This document shows positions 1 to 6,109 of a stretch of 9,619 bases of DNA, in pieces. The stretch lies in NCBI GenBank assembly GCA_009923795.1, contig RFSU01000083.1, positions 1 to 9,619 on the forward strand, given 5' to 3'. The notes under the pieces were generated by a model, which saw only the letters and a list, made by a program, of their open reading frames with translations, did not search any database and was not told where the DNA came from. The position numbers and the translations under genes are program-made. Positions within the stretch are counted from its first letter, which is position 1; the number at the start of each line of letters is the position of its first letter. Origin of the DNA: Sphingomonadaceae bacterium. GTDB lineage: Bacteria; Pseudomonadota; Alphaproteobacteria; Sphingomonadales; Sphingomonadaceae.

Positions 1-907
1 GGATGAAATAACCCGCCGTTTGCGCAATCAATTCGGCGGCGGCGGGGGCGGGACGCCTTGGCCCATGATCCGTTTGGCGGGTGCCGCGATTCTCGGTCTT
101 TGGATCATGTTTACCAGCGTGCACGCCATTGCGCCGCAAGAGCGCGGTGTTGTCACTTTCTTTGGCGCCTATTCCCGCACGTTGAATTCTGGGATTGGCC
201 TGACCTTGCCCGCCCCGATTGAGAGCGTCGCCAAAATGAATGTCGCCGAAATCCGGACGATCAACGTGCCGGCGGGCGATGGCGTTGAAAATTTTGTGCT
301 GACCGGCGATCAAAATATTGTCGATCTCGATTATTCTGTGCGCTGGAGCATCGCCGACCCCGAGCTGTTTCAGTTTCAGCTTGCTGAGCCAGAGGGCACC
401 ATCAAGGAAGTCGCCGAAAGTGCGATGCGGGCCGCTGTGTCGCGTGTCGACCTCAACGGCGCGATTGGGGCCAGGCGCGGCCAGATTGAAGCCGATGTTG
501 AAAATCGGATGCGCGCCGTTCTGGGCGCCTATCGCTCTGGCGTGCGGATTGAAGGCGTTGCAATTAAGCGCGCCGACCCGCCAAGCCCGGTGATGGACGC
601 GTTTAAGGATGTGACGGCCGCCCAACAAGAAGCGCAGTCCATGCTCAATCAGGCCAACACCTATTCGCAGCAAGTCACGCAACGTGCCTTGGGGGAAGCC
701 CAAGCCTTTGACAAAGTCTATGCGCAGTACAAGCTGTCGCCCGTCGTCACACGCCGCCGCATGTATTATGAAACCATGGAGCAGGTCTTGGGGAAGCTGG
801 ATAAGACAATTGTCGAGAATTCCAATAATGTGACCTATCTCCCCCTCCCGCCAACAGCGCGTCGGGTGACTGAGCCGCCAGCGCCCGCCGCACAGGGAGA
901 ACGCTAA
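1..907 (+). CDS. hflK: FtsH protease modulator subunit HflK (5' end cut off by window)
   Basis: HflK is an inner-membrane SPFH/prohibitin-family protein. With HflC it forms the cage that encloses FtsH and limits access of membrane-protein substrates. The frame is open from base 2 and reads DEITRRLRNQF followed by a glycine run, which matches the end of the usual HflK N-terminal segment (LDEI/LDDI then Gly-rich). The gene therefore starts upstream of the window, and the TTG at base 20 is internal. One membrane segment lies at about bases 65-130, followed by the SPFH domain (ERGVVTFFGAYS near base 140 to AIKRADPP near 590), a long Ala/Gln-rich helix (about 590-730) and the conserved TRRRMYYETMEQVLG segment (about 750-795). 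A short Pro/Ala-rich tail ends the protein. Compared with E. coli HflK (from memory), 22 residues are missing from the helix, with the junction near base 703. The stop codon overlaps the hflC start (TAATG), so the two are probably translationally coupled. Confidence 0.95.
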   Translation, partial: DEITRRLRNQFGGGGGGTPWPMIRLAGAAILGLWIMFTSVHAIAPQERGVVTFFGAYSRTLNSGIGLTLPAPIESVAKMNVAEIRTINVPAGDGVENFVLTGDQNIVDLDYSVRWSIADPELFQFQLAEPEGTIKEVAESAMRAAVSRVDLNGAIGARRGQIEADVENRMRAVLGAYRSGVRIEGVAIKRADPPSPVMDAFKDVTAAQQEAQSMLNQANTYSQQVTQRALGEAQAFDKVYAQYKLSPVVTRRRMYYETMEQVLGKLDKTIVENSNNVTYLPLPPTARRVTEPPAPAAQGER

Positions 908-1764
908 TGGACCGTCTATTGCGCAACCCCGTCGGGCTCGCCTTTCTGGCGCTCGCACTGGTCATTTTGATCGGCTCAACTTTTTCGTTCGTGCCGGAAA
1001 CGCGGCAAGGCGTCGTTGTACGCTTTGGCCAGCCCGTGCGGATTATCAACGCCTATAAGCCGGGCGAAAATTTCGGGAATACGGGCGCGGGCCTCATTAT
1101 TCGCATTCCCTTTGCTGAAAAGATTCAGTGGCTCGACAAGCGCGTCCAATCGATCAGCATGGATGAGCAAGAAGTCTTGGCAACAGACCAGTTGCGGTTG
1201 CAAGTGGATGCCTTTGCCCGATATCGCATCACCGATCCGCTCAAAATGTATAAGACGGCACGCACAGAAGAGCGTTTGGCCGATGCCTTGCGCCCCCTGT
1301 TGGGATCATCGCTGCGCAATGAACTTGGCAAGGAACCCTTTGCCGCAATGCTCAGCCCAGAACGGGGCAAGGTGATGCAGAATATCCGCGATGGCCTAAA
1401 CCGTCAGGCGCGCCAATATGGGGCCGAGATCATCGACGTCCGCATTAAGCGGGCGGATCTGCCCAAGGGCGCCGCTTTGGAATCCGCCTTCCAGCGGATG
1501 CGCACCGCCCGCCAGCAAGAAGCCGCAACCAAGCGCGCGGAAGGTTGGAAGCAGGCCCAGATTATTCGCGCCAATGCCGATGCAGAAGCCGCGAGCATCT
1601 ATTCCGCCTCGTTCGGCAAAGACCCCGGCTTTTACAATTTCTACCGAGCCATGCAGTCCTATCGCAGTACCTTTGGCGTCGATGGCACGAAGCCGGAAGG
1701 CTCCACCACGCTGATCCTATCGCCGAACAATGAGTATCTGCGCGAGTTTAGAGGCGGACGATAA
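907..1764 (+). CDS. hflC: FtsH protease modulator subunit HflC
   Basis: HflC is the partner of HflK in the cage around FtsH. It is anchored in the inner membrane by an N-terminal segment, with the SPFH domain on the periplasmic side. The ATG overlaps the hflK stop codon by one base and has AGGGAG at 894-899, seven bases upstream, which supports this start. Visible parts in order are a membrane segment (residues about 8-28), the SPFH domain beginning ETRQGVVVRFGQP (31-43), IIDVRIKRADLP (175-185), an alanine/arginine-rich helix (about 191-232), and the typical HflC ending FGKDPGFYNFYRAMQSY (236-252) and LSPNNEYLREF. The protein has 285 residues, clearly shorter than E. coli HflC (about 334). 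Twenty-two of the missing residues are a single block in the helix after RANAD (residue 225, base 1581), the counterpart of the block missing from HflK. No frameshift is seen; the reading frame and the flanking motifs are intact. Confidence 0.96.
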   Translation: MDRLLRNPVGLAFLALALVILIGSTFSFVPETRQGVVVRFGQPVRIINAYKPGENFGNTGAGLIIRIPFAEKIQWLDKRVQSISMDEQEVLATDQLRLQVDAFARYRITDPLKMYKTARTEERLADALRPLLGSSLRNELGKEPFAAMLSPERGKVMQNIRDGLNRQARQYGAEIIDVRIKRADLPKGAALESAFQRMRTARQQEAATKRAEGWKQAQIIRANADAEAASIYSASFGKDPGFYNFYRAMQSYRSTFGVDGTKPEGSTTLILSPNNEYLREFRGGR

Positions 1765-1868
1765 ATCGCATTGCGGCGCGCCGGGTTGTTCAATTTCGGT
1801 TCATCCCGGCCGTTGCATTTGCAATTTAGTCTGTTGTTTTAAGACATTTTTATAGGAGGTTTTCCGAC
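1765..1868 (+). promoter_or_regulatory. hflC-degP intergenic leader with possible promoter
   Basis: This 104-base gap is more AT-rich in its right half than the flanking genes. It could carry a separate promoter for the protease gene: TTGCAT at 1813-1818 and TTTTAA at 1837-1842 are separated by 18 bases, a weak match to a housekeeping -35/-10 pair. TTGCA-TT-TGCAA at 1813-1824 is a perfect small dyad overlapping that -35. GCCGGG (1780-1785) and CCCGGC (1805-1810) could form a six-pair stem with a 19-base loop, but no T-run follows, so it is a poor terminator. Read-through from hflKC is equally possible. Confidence 0.3.
1854..1860 (+). promoter_or_regulatory. Strong Shine-Dalgarno site deciding the GTG start of degP
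   Basis: AGGAGGT matches the anti-Shine-Dalgarno sequence fully and lies eight bases before the GTG at 1869. The next in-frame ATG (1887) is 26 bases away, too far for this site, so the GTG start is preferred. Confidence 0.85.
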
Positions 1869-3380
1869 GTGCGCTATGCCTATGCCATGACTGCGGCGCT
1901 GCTTTTGGGCGGCACAACCGCAACACTCGCGCTGCAATCTCCCGCCGCTTCCCAGACGGCGCAAAATGAACCCGGTGCGGTAACAGCAACCACAGCCCCG
2001 CGCCCCGGCGCGCCGATGAGCTTTGCCGATCTGGCCGCCCGTCTCCAGCCCGCCGTTGTGAATATTTCCACGCGCCAGAAGGTCCAAGTCGCCGGGAATA
2101 ATCCTTTTGCCGGCACACCCTTTGCCGATTTGTTCGGCGGTGGTCAGGGCCGCCCTGTCACGCGCGAGGCGCAATCGCTTGGGTCTGGCTTCGTCGTTTC
2201 AGCCGATGGCTATATCGTCACCAATAACCATGTTGTCTCTCCGGGGGAACGCGGTGCGGCGGTCAGCTCCATCACCGTCACCTTCCCCGATCGCACCGAA
2301 TATGCAGCAAAGCTGATTGGTCGCGATGCCGCGTCTGATCTGGCCGTGCTCAAAATTGAGGGGAAGAATCTTCCCTTTGTGCGCTTTGGGGACAGCGCCC
2401 AGACCCGCGTTGGCGATTGGGTGGTGGCCATTGGCAACCCCTATGGCCTTGGCGGCACCGTGACAGCAGGGATTGTATCTGCCCTGCACCGCAATATCGG
2501 CTCTGGCCCGTCCGACCGCTATATTCAGACCGATGCCTCGATCAATCAGGGCAATTCGGGTGGCCCGATGTTTGATATGAATGGCAATGTCGTGGGCATC
2601 AACACGGCGATCTTCTCCCCCACCGGGGGCAATGTCGGCATTGGCTTTGCCATTCCATCCGAAGTCGCCGCCCCGATTATTGAAACGCTAAAATCCGGCG
2701 GAAAGGTGAAGCGCGGCTATTTGGGTGTTGGTATTCAGCCCTTGGATGAAGGGGCCGCGGATGCGCTTGGCCTTGCCAAAAATCAGGGTGAGTTGATCGC
2801 CCGGGTTGAGCCGAATGAAGCTGCGGCCAAAGCGGGCATTCGCGAAGGCGATGTCGTTGTCCGCGTGGCGGGCCGCGATGTGACGCCCGACCAGACCCTG
2901 TCCTTCATCATTGCCAGCCAGAGCGTGGGCGCGCGCGTGCCCATTGAGGTGATCCGCAATGGCAAGCGCATGACCTTTACAGCTGTGCTGGGCGAACGCC
3001 CGCCGGAAGATAGGCTGGCCGCCATTGGTAATGGGGAACCCGGCCTTGACCCCGAAGATGAAAAAAGCACCGAAAATGCAACGCGCGGATCAATTGGTCT
3101 GGCGGTTCAGGCGCTGACGCCGGAAATCGGGCGGCAGCTTGGATTGGCTATTGTGCCGCGCGGTGTTGTGGTGAGCGCGGTCGACCCAGATAGCGATTCT
3201 GCCGCCAAGGGGTTGCGCCGTGGCGACATTATTCTAACGGCAAACCAGCAGCCAACAACCAACCCGTCCGAGCTGAGTCAAATTTTGGCTGCCGCCAAAA
3301 AGGCGGGCCGATCCAATGTTCTGCTCTATGTACAGCGGGCCAATATGCCGCCGCGCTATGTGGCGGTGAAGTTCCGCTAA
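1869..3380 (+). CDS. degP: Do/Deg family periplasmic serine endoprotease (DegP/HtrA-like, MucD type)
   Basis: This is a periplasmic serine protease and chaperone that degrades misfolded envelope proteins. It has 503 residues, a normal length for a Do protease with two PDZ domains. Residues 1 to about 28 form an export signal with a hydrophobic core (AALLLGGTTATLA) and only one or two N-terminal charges. The trypsin-like domain covers about 50-275. Its catalytic triad is His121 (TNNHVV), Asp157 (AASDLAVLKIE) and Ser230 (GNSGGPM). PDZ1 covers about 281-375 (RGYLGVGIQPL at the start) and PDZ2 about 406-500. The domains are joined by an acidic linker (DPEDEKSTEN). The loop after the N-terminal strand, with NPFAGTPFADLFGGG, is the LA-loop region and is short. 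The GTG start is set by the strong ribosome binding site at 1854-1860. The gene follows hflKC, a recurrent arrangement in proteobacteria that groups envelope proteolysis functions, and is closed by the terminator at 3401-3438. DegP, DegQ and MucD names are not separable here. Confidence 0.95.
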   Translation: MRYAYAMTAALLLGGTTATLALQSPAASQTAQNEPGAVTATTAPRPGAPMSFADLAARLQPAVVNISTRQKVQVAGNNPFAGTPFADLFGGGQGRPVTREAQSLGSGFVVSADGYIVTNNHVVSPGERGAAVSSITVTFPDRTEYAAKLIGRDAASDLAVLKIEGKNLPFVRFGDSAQTRVGDWVVAIGNPYGLGGTVTAGIVSALHRNIGSGPSDRYIQTDASINQGNSGGPMFDMNGNVVGINTAIFSPTGGNVGIGFAIPSEVAAPIIETLKSGGKVKRGYLGVGIQPLDEGAADALGLAKNQGELIARVEPNEAAAKAGIREGDVVVRVAGRDVTPDQTLSFIIASQSVGARVPIEVIRNGKRMTFTAVLGERPPEDRLAAIGNGEPGLDPEDEKSTENATRGSIGLAVQALTPEIGRQLGLAIVPRGVVVSAVDPDSDSAAKGLRRGDIILTANQQPTTNPSELSQILAAAKKAGRSNVLLYVQRANMPPRYVAVKFR

Positions 3381-3400
3381 GGGCAGTCACCTTGACTTTC

Positions 3401-3438
3401 AAAGGGCGTTGGTCACCCGACCAGCGCCCTTTTTCTTT
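3401..3438 (+). terminator. Intrinsic terminator after degP
   Basis: AAAGGGCG (3401-3408), one T-G pair, and TGGTC (3410-3414) pair with GACCA (3419-3423) and CGCCCTTT (3425-3432), closing on the loop ACCC. This gives a 14-pair stem followed by TTCTTT, so the T-rich tract runs from 3430 to 3438. It lies 20 bases after the degP stop. Read on the minus strand the hairpin is the same but is followed by GAAAG, so it probably terminates the convergent ldcA transcript only weakly. Confidence 0.88.
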
Positions 3439-3447
3439 GGCCGCAGT

Positions 3448-4248
3448 TCAGCCGAAGGGCACGACCCGGTTATCAGCATCATGGCCAATATCGGCACGGC
3501 CGAGATAGGGGATGCCAGATTGGGCGCACCAATGGCGCGCAACCTCTTCTTCCGTCATCCCAAAATCGGGATCATTATCGGGCACATCGCTGCACCGGCC
3601 CAGCATCAAGCCTGAGATCTTTCGGATGCCGGGGTTTGACGTCACATGAAACAGGCTGCGGTCGATGCGATACATATATTCGCCAACCTCTTCGATCATC
3701 AGAATATGGTCCGACAGATCGGGCTGGAGCGCAGTTCCCAAAACTTGGCTGAGGATCGTCAAGTTAAAGGCCGCGCGCTTTTGCCCCCCCTCGTTCGATA
3801 TCGGGTTCATCAGCCAAGATAAGCCGCGCAGCACGGCGGCCTCCCCGCCAGCGCGCTTCAGGTCGCTGGGCATCGGGCCATGTGCGACCCGGCCGATCCC
3901 CTTCGCATACAGCCCGGCAAGCAGGAATCCGGCGTCGCTATAGCCCAGATAGCTTTTGGCGCCCGCGACAGACGTCAGCCGCTGCAACGCAAGCTCCGCT
4001 ATGCGGCATGCGCCATATCCACCGCGCGCGAACCAGATGGCATCGATAGACGGGTCATTAGCGAACGCCACAAAGGCATCGGCGCGCGCGGCATCAGGCC
4101 CGGCAAAATGTCCTTCGCTCAAGAAACATTGGGGATGGATGACGAAGTCCGGCGCGTCGTGGCCATAGGCTTTGCGCGCCAACACGGGCAATTGGTCGGC
4201 AACTGCCGGGTCCAGCGGGCAAGAGGGGGCAAGGACACCAATTCTCAT
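3448..4248 (-). CDS. ldcA: LD-carboxypeptidase, peptidase family S66 (LdcA/MccF-like)
   Basis: Members of this family cleave the L,D bond before the terminal D-Ala of murein tetrapeptides in peptidoglycan recycling; the MccF branch cleaves microcin C-type amides. The protein has 266 residues and no signal peptide, so it is probably cytoplasmic like LdcA. Family marks in order are MRIGVLAPSCP (1-11), ARGGYG (74-79), the nucleophile elbow GYSD with Ser104, HGPM (123-126), LMIEEVGEYMYRIDR with the expected catalytic Glu186, GLMLGRC (213-219), and GHDADNRVVPFG with His256. The Ser-Glu-His triad is thus complete. The protein stops directly after VPFG, where relatives usually continue for another 15 or more residues. 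The ATG overlaps the upstream gene's stop (ATGA), with AGGA seven bases before it inside that gene. The specific substrate cannot be told from the sequence. Confidence 0.92.
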   Translation of the reverse strand: MRIGVLAPSCPLDPAVADQLPVLARKAYGHDAPDFVIHPQCFLSEGHFAGPDAARADAFVAFANDPSIDAIWFARGGYGACRIAELALQRLTSVAGAKSYLGYSDAGFLLAGLYAKGIGRVAHGPMPSDLKRAGGEAAVLRGLSWLMNPISNEGGQKRAAFNLTILSQVLGTALQPDLSDHILMIEEVGEYMYRIDRSLFHVTSNPGIRKISGLMLGRCSDVPDNDPDFGMTEEEVARHWCAQSGIPYLGRADIGHDADNRVVPFG

Positions 4249-5096
4249 GGCTTAATCCTGATTGTGGGGAAGGGGTCGCATTTATCCGGATCGGCCGCCT
4301 GTAGTCCACGCCGCAGCCAAGCCAGTCTTTCTGTCAAAGATCCAAGCGCAAATTGCTCTGGCACAAGGCGGCCCGACCCCAATTTGGGTAAGCTATCCTC
4401 CGCCACCCGATGCGCGGCCCGCAATCCGGCTTCCAGCTTATCGCCTGTCAGCAGGTCTTTATGCTGCGCAGCCCAGACGCCCGCATAGCAATCTGCCTGA
4501 ACTTCCTTTGCAATCTTCAACTTGGCCTTCTCCGCCTCGGGCAGCTTTGCGTCATACTGCTCCACCTGATCGACAATGCCTGTCACATATTGAATGTGAT
4601 GGCCAACCGCATGCACGATCACATAGGCTTGGGCAGCTTTTCCAGAAGCGCCAAATCGCTGAGAGACTTCGGTCGTAAAATCCATATCCAGATAGATTTT
4701 TGTGTCCGTCGGGCAGAAAAAAGGGCCGCTCGCCATGGGTGCGGTGCTACAGCCACTGCGCCCCTGCCGCGTGTAGAAGACAAGCTCTGGCCCCTGATAG
4801 CGGCCCGGCGGAAAGGCCTTGGTCCATGTCGCATTGGCAGAGGCGAGGATCTGACACGCATAGGTTGTGGCAGTGGTTTTGACTTCGCACCCATAGGTGC
4901 CTGGTGCCTTCCCCTGTTCCGGCGCCTTTTGTGCACGGTCAACCCGAGGCTTCTCTCCCCCACCCAAAAATGAGAGCGGATTAAACCCCAAGAGAAGGGC
5001 AGATAAAATCAAACCAATCAGCCCGAATAGGCCCAGCACGTACCGACCCGTCCCGCGCTTCGGCTGTTCAGCGGCATCCCTGTCATCAAGAGGCAT
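4245..5096 (-). CDS. YpfJ-type neutral zinc metallopeptidase homologue with HAxxH instead of HExxH (possible pseudoenzyme)
   Basis: The protein matches the putative neutral zinc metallopeptidase family of E. coli YpfJ. It has 283 residues from the ATG at 5096, chosen because GAGGA lies seven bases upstream; an earlier in-frame start at 5159 lacks this. Residues 1-17 are hydrophilic, about 18-38 form a membrane segment (YVLGLFGLIGLILSALLLGF), and the rest is the peptidase-like domain. Family marks are the W-x-x-x-F segment near 91-95, GC at 115-116, GPFFCP (124-129), IYLDMDF (134-140), AYVIVHAVGHHIQ (157-169), KEVQADCYAGVW (197-208) and a C-terminal DKCDPF. His162, His166 and Glu198 are the expected zinc ligands and are present, but residue 163 is Ala (GCG, bases 4608-4610) where the family has the catalytic Glu. 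Hydrolase activity is therefore doubtful. Cys70 and Cys81 have no counterpart in YpfJ as I recall it. The stop overlaps the ldcA start, which suggests one operon. Confidence 0.88.
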   Translation of the reverse strand: MPLDDRDAAEQPKRGTGRYVLGLFGLIGLILSALLLGFNPLSFLGGGEKPRVDRAQKAPEQGKAPGTYGCEVKTTATTYACQILASANATWTKAFPPGRYQGPELVFYTRQGRSGCSTAPMASGPFFCPTDTKIYLDMDFTTEVSQRFGASGKAAQAYVIVHAVGHHIQYVTGIVDQVEQYDAKLPEAEKAKLKIAKEVQADCYAGVWAAQHKDLLTGDKLEAGLRAAHRVAEDSLPKLGSGRLVPEQFALGSLTERLAWLRRGLQAADPDKCDPFPTIRIKP

Positions 5097-5186
5097 TGTT
5101 CCATCCTCACATGCGTGGTGAAAGACATTGCACCGACGGCGCAGGTGATGCAATCGCAACCCATAACCATCAGTAGGAGTTCCGCC
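5097..5186. promoter_or_regulatory. Divergent promoter region between the zinc peptidase homologue and bdhA
   Basis: These 90 bases must hold the control sites for both diverging genes. The best structure is an inverted repeat, ATTGCA (5127-5132) and TGCAAT (5149-5154) with 16 bases between, extended inside by CC and GG with a small offset. It could be an operator. Ribosome binding sites flank it: GAGGA on the minus strand (bases 5104-5108) and AGGAG on the plus strand (5175-5179). I could not place convincing -35/-10 pairs. Confidence 0.4.
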
Positions 5187-5972
5187 ATGATCCTTAAGGG
5201 AAAAACCGCCCTCATCACAGGCTCGACATCGGGCATAGGTGCTGCGTGCGCGCGCGCCTTGGCCGCCGATGGCTGTGCGATCATGATCAATGGCTTTGGC
5301 GATGCCAGCGCGATTGAAACGCAGCGTCAGCAGCTGGAAGCACTGAGCGGGGCTAAGGCCCTGTGGTCAGGCGCGGACATGACCAAACCTGAAGACATCG
5401 CCGCGATGGTTCAGCGCTGCCATGATGCTCTTGGCGGTCCAGATATTCTGATCAACAATGCGGGCATTCAGCATGTGGCCCCCGTTGATGAATTTCCCTT
5501 GGACAAATGGGATCAGCTGATTGCGATCCTCTTGTCGGCACCCTTTCACGCGATGCGCGCGGCCTTGCCTTTTATGAAGGACAAGGGCTGGGGCCGGATC
5601 ATCTCCACCGCCTCTGCCCATTCGGTCGTCGCCAGCCCGAATAAGTCTGCCTATAACGCCGCCAAACACGGCCTGATGGGCCTGACGCGGACCGTCGCCC
5701 TCGAAGTTGCGCAAAAGGGCATCACGGTAAACTGCATCTCACCCGGCTATGTCTGGACGCCGCTGATCGAAAACCAGATCCCCGATACCATGCGCACCCG
5801 CGACATGACGCGCGATCAGGTGATTAACGATGTTCTGCTCGGCGCGATCCCGCAAAAGCAGTTTGTGATGCCCGATCAAATTGGAGCGATGGCGCTGTTC
5901 CTCTGCCGCGATGAGGCCAGCGCCGTGACCGGCAGCAACATGATGGTCGATGGCGGCTGGACGGCGCAATAA
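5187..5972 (+). CDS. bdhA: D-3-hydroxybutyrate dehydrogenase (short-chain dehydrogenase)
   Basis: The enzyme interconverts (R)-3-hydroxybutyrate and acetoacetate with NAD(H), in the cytoplasm, feeding products of polyhydroxybutyrate breakdown into acetyl-CoA metabolism. It has 261 residues, the normal size. The cofactor motif TGSTSGIG is at 11-18, the NNAG motif at 90-93, and the catalytic Ser143, Tyr156 and Lys160 (YNAAK). Gln95, His145, Lys153 and Gln197 match, one position shifted, the substrate-carboxylate residues known from Pseudomonas fragi 3-hydroxybutyrate dehydrogenase (Gln94, His144, Lys152, Gln196). This makes the assignment much firmer than a generic SDR call. The ATG at 5187 is preceded by AGGAG with seven bases between; the frame is open further upstream, but that reading would overlap the divergent gene and has no such site. 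The C-terminus MMVDGGWTAQ is typical. It is transcribed alone and divergently from the zinc peptidase homologue, and ends against tandem palindromes. Confidence 0.95.
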   Translation: MILKGKTALITGSTSGIGAACARALAADGCAIMINGFGDASAIETQRQQLEALSGAKALWSGADMTKPEDIAAMVQRCHDALGGPDILINNAGIQHVAPVDEFPLDKWDQLIAILLSAPFHAMRAALPFMKDKGWGRIISTASAHSVVASPNKSAYNAAKHGLMGLTRTVALEVAQKGITVNCISPGYVWTPLIENQIPDTMRTRDMTRDQVINDVLLGAIPQKQFVMPDQIGAMALFLCRDEASAVTGSNMMVDGGWTAQ

Positions 5973-5990
5973 GCGACGTCTGCCCTCCCC

Positions 5991-6016
5991 CAACCCCTCC
6001 CGCAGGCGGGAGGGGA
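5991..6016. repeat. Palindromic repeat, copy 1
   Basis: The stem CCCCTCCCG (5994-6002) pairs with CGGGAGGGG (6007-6015) around the loop CAGG, giving nine perfect pairs. The 26-base unit is identical to copy 2. Palindromes of this composition are common between genes in sphingomonad genomes. A role as a bidirectional terminator or mRNA 3'-end stabiliser between the convergent bdhA and thrS is possible, although no T-run follows. Confidence 0.85.
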
Positions 6017-6026
6017 GAAAATGGGG

Positions 6027-6052
6027 CAACCCCTCCCGCAGGCGGGAGGGGA
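6027..6052. repeat. Palindromic repeat, copy 2
   Basis: The stem CCCCTCCCG (6030-6038) pairs with CGGGAGGGG (6043-6051) around the loop CAGG. All 26 bases are identical to copy 1, and the two units are separated by ten bases. Because each unit is its own inverse, one arm of copy 1 could also pair with the opposite arm of copy 2 to form a larger structure. Confidence 0.85.
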
Positions 6053-6109
6053 ATGAGACTTAAGCGGCGGAACGCAGCTTTAGTCGCAATGGGGTGGGCA
6101 TAGCCCCAA

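Noticed and set aside
20..22. TTG at base 20 as the hflK start
   Set aside because: The frame is open to the window edge and the upstream codons encode DEITRR, which fits the conserved HflK N-terminal segment. The true start is outside.
3880..4973. Plus-strand open frames (up to about 200 codons) opposite ldcA and the zinc peptidase homologue
   Set aside because: Their translations are low in recognisable structure, while the minus-strand genes carry full family motifs and well-placed ribosome binding sites.
5097..5159. Longer N-terminus for the zinc peptidase homologue from 5159
   Set aside because: GAGGA lies seven bases before the ATG at 5096. The extra residues look like translated leader and would overlap the dyad region.
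5115..5186. Longer bdhA N-terminus from the upstream start at 5115
   Set aside because: The ribosome binding site at 5175-5179 fits the ATG at 5187, and MILKGKTALITGS is the usual start of the family.
5991..6052. The two repeats as a CRISPR fragment
   Set aside because: There are only two units, they are separated by ten bases, and each is a near-complete palindrome. No cas genes are present.
6090..6108. Possible thrS terminator hairpin (TGGGG...CCCCA or GGGC-ATA-GCCC)
   Set aside because: The stems are only four or five pairs and no T-run follows on the minus strand.
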